The notes beneath the pieces were generated by a model. It was not told the DNA's origin and did not search any database. It saw only the letters and a list, made by a program, of their open reading frames with translations. DNA of 64,000 nt from Lentinus brumalis (lineage: Eukaryota > Basidiomycota > Agaricomycetes > Polyporales > Polyporaceae). The translations under genes were made by a program, and so were the position numbers. Below, piece by piece: positions 57,169 through 64,000 of this stretch; the stretch's first letter is position 1, and every line of letters begins with the position of its first letter. The stretch spans positions 186,001-250,000 of the forward strand of contig MARA01000042.1 of NCBI GenBank assembly GCA_001792895.1, read 5' to 3'.

Positions 57169-59074
57169 ATGTGGGTCCTCAGCTCCGACCGCGCCGAGCT
57201 CCGCTTCTTCGCGTCTCCCGAGAATGTCCCCGACGAGTACGCTGCGCTCTCTCATACCTGGAACAACAGGCCCGAGGACGGACCTCCGGAGCAGTCGTTC
57301 CAGGAGGTTCAGAAGATCCGGGAGTATTGCAGGATTGACGGCACAAATCCCCGAAATTTCGTGTCCGAGAAGATCAGGCGGTGCTGCGAGCTCGCTGAGA
57401 AGCACGGGTACAAGTGGGTCTGGATTGACACCTGCTGCATCGACAAGACGAGCAGCGCCGAGCTCTCCGAGGCGATCAACTCCATGTTTCGCTACTATGC
57501 CCTCGCAGCTATCTGTTACGGATATTTGCGGGACGTCGAACCCGTGTTCCTTTCACAACGTAGCCTCGAGAAAGTGAAGCAGCGCGACTACTTCCACTTC
57601 CACCCCTTTTACCATCCGCCACACGTACTAGTACCGTTCGTGCGGAGCATCTGGTTCCAGAGGGGGTGGACTCTCCAGGAGCTGATCGCTCCCCGCTTCT
57701 TTGTCTTCCTCTCGCGGTCTTGGGACGTCATCGGAACAAAAGCGGACCTCTCAGAGGTCCTGGAAGCGCAGTTCGACATCCCTGCGACGGTTCTCCGGTT
57801 CCAGGCGAGCCTTTCAGCGTTCAGCATCGCTCAGCGAATGTCGTGGTTCCAAGGGCGGCAGGTGACGCGTTTAGAGGATGAGGCGTACTGCCTTCTCGGA
57901 CTTTTCGAAATCCACCTGCCACCGCTCTACGGCGAGGGCAGGAATGCGTTCCGACGACTGCAGGAGGAGATCATGAGGCAGTCAGCAGACACGACACTTT
58001 TCGCTTGGGGAGGGGAATGTGATTCTCCCAGGGCATGTCTCCTCGCTGCGTCACCTGCAGACTTCATGTACCAGCACGCGATCGTATACACACCCCCGCA
58101 ACGAGCGCAAGTGCTGGCCGATAGAACGCGCGATGTGAGTCGGAAGTTTCGGCTGATACTTCCTGGTTTGCTGACCCGGTGAACAGGACGCAGCCCTTGC
58201 GATGCGAGGAGAGAACATGGACGACATGACTTTTGTCATCACTCCCAGCGGAATCCGGGCCAATATTCCCATCTTCACATGGAGAGACGAGATATTTGCT
58301 GATCTACACTGGTCTGAGTCGGGTCGAGGACGTGTCTTCCTTCATCTTGAACACGACCCTGGCAGTCAAGCGAGCTCACCCCGCCGCCTCTCGTATCAGG
58401 TCGGCCAACCGCGTCTGGCAGGATTATACGCGAAGGAAGAATACTCTGACGTATGCCCGCCCGATGGACCCCCAGCATGGAAGGACGTCCTCATAAGACA
58501 TCGACCTCTGCTACGGCGAGCGCCGGGCGAATTACCAGATTCCTCCACGTCCAGATTCACCCCAGCTATCCCGATGCAGCTCTCTTTCGATGCCCCCGTC
58601 CGCTTTCCTGAAGCTCGAGTTTGGCGGTTGCTGAAGCAGTCTCGGTCTGACCACTTTGAGATTCGCGGTGCTGGGCTTGACTCTCCCTGGATCGCCGACT
58701 CCAACGTGCTAATTGCGTACGTCTTCAGGAGCTACCATCGCCGTCTCAAACGCTATCGGTTCCTCATCATCAGAGTAGGGCAATGTCGGCGGGAACCTGG
58801 AGAGCTGCGCGGGTCTCAATCAACCTGGGCGAGATTCAGTGTTATTTATGTCTGTGGAAACGACGTCCAGCGGGAGGCGAAGATCAGCAAGATCTCGACA
58901 GATACTCTGCACTACTGCCCTCAGGATCATGTCGTACAGTGGCCGGATCTGCGGAAAAGGTTCGAGATGAGGTATCATAGCCCGGCGGAGGTGACGCTGT
59001 CATTTAAGCCTTGTCCTCTCAATCCTGGAGGGACGCTCATACTCCATGCCTCACACCGTTCCCTTCGTAGATAA
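57169..59074 (+). CDS. HET-domain protein 5 of the array
   Basis: Two exons (57169-58134, 58187-59074) give 617 residues. The ATG at 57169 reads MWVLSSDRAEL; the longer upstream reading starts at a TTG and is not used. The HET boxes are EYAALSHTWNN, WVWIDTCCIDKTSSAELSEAIN and RGWTLQELIAP. The variable segment is 38 codons, His/Phe/Pro-rich. It is closest to gene 3, from the inserted GPPEQSF block and from the C-terminal domain (VITPSGIRANIPI, RGAGLDSPWIADS, LHYCPQDHVVQWPDLRKRF, CPLNPGGTLILHAS). It lacks the long tail of gene 3. Intact. Confidence 0.92.
57538..57651 (+). other. Length-variable segment of HET gene 5
   Basis: Thirty-eight codons, rich in His, Phe and Pro, between YGYLRDV and WFQRGWTL. 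Confidence 0.7.
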
Positions 59075-62000
59075 TCATGTTCATCGAAGCACTTCACAAA
59101 TTGGAACCGTGCAACATCTATATTTAAGGAGTTTCTTGTCGTCGATCAAACGCAACTTGAGGACATTTACTTTGTCTATCTTCTAGAGATGACCGCAAAG
59201 TCTCGACGCCCCGGCCCAGGTCATGATCCCGGCCTGCCAACCTTGCACGTTACCGACCCGTGAGCCGTGTGTCAAACGCCGTACCATGACTCCATGACAC
59301 GCGCAAATCCTCCTCACGCCGTGAAAGAGGGGTTCTCTGGTCGGCGACCAAAGTCCGATCGCACGAGTACGCGCTATGCGCACTCAATTCATGTATACTA
59401 TCCCCGAGCATGTCTTTTGGATGCCCGACTGCCTCCTTTCCGAGACTGACGTCGAGTTCCGACTCCGTCTTCCTGTATGGAAGGTGGTCAGATATCCTGC
59501 AAGTTACAAGAGAAGGTTTGCTACGGACGGCCTATACTCGGAGGGCTTGGGACGGGCCTAAACTTCGAGAGCTAGTTACTGTCCAAGGCCCCGAGCTGTT
59601 TCCTGGCCAGCCATTCAACGGCGACATGCCTCGACGGATGCCAGAAGGAGCAACCATCAGAATTGTCAGTGTTCAGGAATGTCCGTGACAACGTCCGAAG
59701 ACCGTCTGCATTTGGACGCATGGAACGCAATCGCGGACCGCGGGAGGCTCGTGGCCGGGCTCGAGAATGCAACGGTGCGTAGTACCGGCCGTGAGATCGT
59801 ACCGACAGGCCCTCCTCAGACATCCAGCACTGCGCATTCACCCAGGCTCCAATTGTCCAATCGCTACGTTCTCGGACACATGAGCGGCGCGAGTACTGCC
59901 CCCCCTCGTGAGTCGTCGCTTCGTGTGTTCGTAACAGGCTGGAACGATTTCGGAGTCGGTCCCACAAGTACTGCGGCGGTGCAATCCTGAGCACAAATAT
60001 GAACATATTCCAGAGCTGAGTTCTCCCCGGTCGTCTTGTTAGCTGTTGTTAGCTGCACATTTGTGGGGGATGTCGTCGGCGGTATCCGTGGGCGGCACTG
60101 TATGTCTATGACCAGCGCGTTCGCCTCAGTGTTATGGACGGATATGGCTACATACATTGCTCGGCAACTTGCCGGTGAAAGAGCGAAAGACGGCGACGTC
60201 GACATCCGGGGTCCGTGGGCTTCAGACCACTGCTCGCCTCCTGCGAGTGCGGACACGTATAAAGGTCCTCGTACTGGGAGAAAGGAGCATTGCATTCGCC
60301 CCAGATGTTCATGACTGTCCGAAGCTCGAAGCTGGAGAAACTAGGAGGCCTGGCGGTGGTTTGCGTACGGGTGTCTCCCAACCGCGCCTTGACAAAACTG
60401 GTGTGACCTGTGAACATACGCGCGGCGAGCCTCCATATTGAGCTATAGTCAGCGCAAGACGTGCATCTGAGAAAACGAACTAACCGGCGGATGGACGCGA
60501 CACAGTCGCCGTGGCGGCGGGAGTATGGAGGTCCAGATCGCTCTAGATGCTGGCACCCAGAGAACGGAGTATGATCTCCTGCAGGACCGTGCAGAGGCCG
60601 CGGAACGGTGAAAGTCGCACGCAGATTGGAGCGAAGGCTGGCATTTCCCAATGCTCTCAGGAGCGAGCATATCGGGAGGTCAATTCAAGACTTGGTGTGC
60701 TCAATTGCAGCACGATGAACGAACATCAGAGCTAATGTAGCAGGCGGATGTTCAGTTTAGAAGTGTCTGGTCATAGGAGAATAACACATACTGACCCAGG
60801 TAGCTTGCCGCTCTGCAGAAGTTCCTGTGGGAGTCTTATGGGTACCGCAAGCCTGGGTATCGCCCGCCGATCGAAGACCCCAGCGCGAGGACCCGATAGC
60901 GGACTTCGGGTCGGCATTGGCATATCATGCAGACAGCGTAGAAACTATAGAAAGTTGGGAGTGTTGCACGGTGCGGGAATCAGAGCAACATACCTCGACC
61001 TTGCGTGAGCACTATAACTACTACCGTCACTGCCTTGAACAGTCAAGTCTTGGCTCTGCGGACAGATGCTGACCATGCGGACGTGGTAGAGGACATCGAC
61101 GGAGCTTCGCGCGTTGATTCCGGTGTTGTGAAGAATGCACCCGCATCAAGGCCTGACTACACGCCTCGCAACCACTGTAGTATCCGCAGGTAGCGCAGCG
61201 CCAGTACTAGCGGAGCACAGAGGAGCTCGGAGCCTAGTGTCGGAGCGAGATCTCATGGGCGTCGAGAAGCAAGCGTGAACTAGGGCGCTAACAAGCTCCT
61301 CTGCGCCGTTATCGACCTTGTCCTTGTCCTCGACCACGACGACCAGAGCCACGCTTAAGGTATGCGGCGCACACGGCGGGGTCTACGCACGTACGTTGAA
61401 TCTCGAGCAACGGCACGGGGATGCCCCGACCACGCTCGTCGGCTCCTCCTCCCTCCGCACGACCACGACATCCCGCCCTCGCCCATGCGCTCTCCATCTC
61501 CATCCCCCAGCTCCGTCAGCACATACTTTGGGTACCACCGCGGCGAGCACAAGCGGGGCGCATCTCACTGTGGACCACGGCCTCGAGCGGCTCGTATTCT
61601 TCGACGACATCCTGCAGTTGCCCTCCGCTGGCCATGTCATCGCATCCTCTCATCTGATCCCGCGCCCGATATCGTCCAGTCTCCCTCCTGCATGGTCTCA
61701 CTCTCGTGCTGACTGTGTCTTACCTCGCGGAGGAGCACCCTCCCTTGTCCCTCGTTCATCGACGGCTGCTCCCAATAAGAGTCGTACGATGTGCAATGGT
61801 GCGTACATTACTCCAATTCTGCTCCGAGGAAGGTCTGGGATGAGTCGCGGGGGAACCGTGGTATGTGTGTATATCTCGGACGGTGTGTGTTGTTCGTGCT
61901 TGAGGGAGCCATTCTATCAGTCGTTTCTCCTCCCTCGTTCCTCTGTCCAAATTCATGCAGCTTTTCATGCGACGGCGCCCTGTACCCGTCTCGCTATGGC

Positions 62001-64000
62001 AGACGATGCACACAGCGTAGTCTGCGAATATATCTGTTTATCGCCGTCATGTTAGCAAAGAGCTAGAGACCGAGACTGCGCACATGAACTCAAGCTCATC
62101 AAGTTTGCCCTCCTGATATTCCACCCGTGCAGCAAGCCTCTCGCACCCACTGTCTTTACCATCCATCAACGTCGCAACGAGCGACGTCCCCGGGTCTCAG
62201 ATATAAACAGGTATGGATTTACCCTCTCTGCCGGCCTATCGTATGCTGGAATTGACCCATGTCTTCAGAATACAGCATCGCTTGGGCCGCACTCTTGGTG
62301 AGGTTTAGCTCTTGAGGTCTCCGCGGACGCCGGAGTACGAAGCACGGCTATACTCGCACGCCGTGAGAACTGCGTGAACTAAGGTCAGCACAATATTCGG
62401 ACGTTCGAGCTTGCATGCGTAACCGGCATTCTCCTCCAGACCTCGCGCAACGGTCTCGCCTTGGACCTCAGCTGCAGCATCCTCGGGTATCTTCGGCAAG
62501 TCGCATGCGTTTGGTTTCCGTGCCGCGAACACGCGAGTAGCATCGCAGGCTTCGGAGAGCACTCGGCATCTGAGCAGGGCTGGACCGCCGTACAAAGTAG
62601 GTTAGAGTCATGGCATATCTACCGAGAACTGTATGCTGAGACTCAGACGCATCAGCCCAGGGCGACCCCGCGGATTAGAGTTGGCAACACAGTGGCCTAC
62701 ACAAGCTCTGGTGTCGACGCGCCTTCGTGAGACGTTGGGAAAGGGAAATACAGAGACTCACCTGGACGCACTGTAGCTCACGCCACGGCCCTCGAGACAG
62801 CTCGCATCTGTGTCGCTATCTTGCTGCTTCTCGTCCTAAAGTGGAGCGCTGCACCGAGGAGTGTCTCGCTCGACTCGTAAGTACCTTCGCTCAACGGCTG
62901 CTACCGCGACAGTCCGTCTGCAACGTGGACGCCACTGATGGCCAGGTGGGGGCAGCAACTGTCCGTTGAAAGGACTCATCGTGACACGTGTTTAACTGAT
63001 GAGTGGGGACATACATCATCCAGATGGGCGACTGACGATCCCTTCTCGTGTCCTTGTAGCATGGCAGCCGACGTCTCTACTACCCGGAGCCGTCTATCTA
63101 CGAAGAGTTATCTACTAAAGGGCAATGGCTGCCGCAGCCCGGAGACTTCGTCAAGGACATCGCTTGTACCACCGGGTCCACTCGGACGAGTACGGGTCAC
63201 CATCCCTGTATAGAGGAGGATACAATAGACGAAGTTGCTTTTCGTCCCATGGAACTGGCTTCCCGATGCATACGGTCGACGATGTCACTCTCGGTGCAAT
63301 TCGACCTGGCTGTCCCCGCACCTCTCCTTGCAGCCACTCAGCGAGTCTTTGGGCCCCCTTCTGACCGATATCTGCGCTCAGCACATCCCCATATATCCCC
63401 GGAGACGCTCTATAACATCAAGAACTCAGCTTGAGTGTTGCGATGCCCAGGCCGGACAATCACGTTGCAGGAAGCGCCGAAGGAATTTACGTCGACCGCC
63501 GCGCGTTTCTATCTTCGACACCACCACGTTTGAGGAGCTACTCAGCACGACGTGTGCGGTCCACAGCCCGCTGGCTACGCGACGACCGCCACCCCCGTAT
63601 GAGGCTTGAAAGTCATACCAGTGCGCCCTGCTGCACAACCACAACGCCGATCTCCTGCGCTCTCCCGCCGACTCCAACTTCGCCTCTCTCCTGGCAAGCC
63701 GGTATCAACGACTCTCAGCCACTCTGCACGATGTCTACGCGCGAGTGACATCATGACGGAGCTTGCGTGGAGCGGTGTCTGGATCCTCGCGCGTCGTTCG
63801 CAGCTCAGCTACTTCAACACACGGGCGCGGTAGGAATGCGAGTCAAGGACAGGGATCCGCTAAGGAAATACTACGTTGGATGACTGTGAGTGCTTATATG
63901 ATCGTTCGTCGGGACCCGGTATGCTCATGTCTGTAGGATGCGCGACCAGACCGCTGCCACCCTGCCTCGACGTGTTTCCCTCCGATATGTTACCGTATCT
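59075..64000. other. 4.9-kb spacer after HET gene 5 to the right edge
   Basis: No intact gene was found. The first part (59390-59480) resembles the spacer after HET gene 3. From about 60.7 kb to the edge it is the second copy of the segment at 53.3-56.4 kb. Open frames such as 61318-62055 on plus have no recognisable domain. Confidence 0.6.
60700..64000 (+). repeat. Segmental duplication, copy 2
   Basis: This matches copy 1 at 53300-56410 in the same order and orientation. At the right end the offset is about 7.6 kb (for example 56290 with 63885). In copy 1 the next gene, HET 5, starts about 880 bases after that point. Confidence 0.8.

Noticed and set aside
39205..59074. NACHT, WD40 or ankyrin modules in the HET genes
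   Set aside because: No P-loop (GxxxxGK[ST]) or repeat pattern was found in any of the five proteins.
61318..62055. 245-codon plus-strand ORF as a gene
   Set aside because: It lies in the decayed spacer copy. Its counterpart at 54 kb does not keep the frame and no domain is visible.

Overview
This window reads as nuclear DNA of a filamentous basidiomycete, probably an agaricomycete close to the Polyporales. The grounds are GC-rich genes interrupted by many 48-60 bp GT-AG introns, an intron-bearing eukaryotic tRNA, fungal housekeeping genes (dynamitin, Qri7, a dysferlin-domain peroxin, an Mtf2-like protein) and large families of HET-domain and multidomain proteins. The placement is inferred from gene content and not from any search. 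Exon joins given here were made by eye from splice signals and family resemblance.

Layout. 1-6.65 kb: a minus-strand Ty3/gypsy LTR retrotransposon that runs off the left edge. Its gag-protease and RT-RNase H-integrase parts share one frame and are separated by a single UGA followed by CUA. 8.2-9.3 kb: a broken short-chain dehydrogenase (SDR) copy. 9.8-12 kb: a minisatellite leading into an alpha/beta hydrolase whose frame is broken. 12.2-13.5 kb: an Mtf2-like mitochondrial protein. 15-17.1 kb: an MFS monocarboxylate-type transporter.

18.1-33.5 kb: two large paralogous multidomain genes, here called A and B. Each has an N-terminal helical domain, an EF-hand, a beta-rich domain, two ZZ-like zinc fingers and a C-terminal coiled coil. 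Between them lie conserved genes: dynamitin, tRNA-Ser(GCU), a CECR5/HDHD5-type HAD hydrolase and a dysferlin-domain peroxin. 33.5-36.2 kb: two intact tandem SDR genes, paralogous to the broken copy at 8.2 kb. 36.9-38.4 kb: mitochondrial Qri7.

39.2-59.1 kb: five same-strand HET-domain genes of 607-652 residues. Each has one intron at the same place and a shared C-terminal domain that I do not recognise. The spacers after the third, fourth and fifth genes hold decayed repeated DNA. The 53.3-56.4 kb segment recurs at 60.7-64.0 kb, which points to a tandem unit of about 7.5 kb and predicts a sixth HET gene just beyond the right edge. HET proteins are known triggers of fungal non-self recognition and cell death, so the right part of the window looks like an allorecognition array evolving by duplication and decay. 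Whether the A/B proteins take part is speculation.
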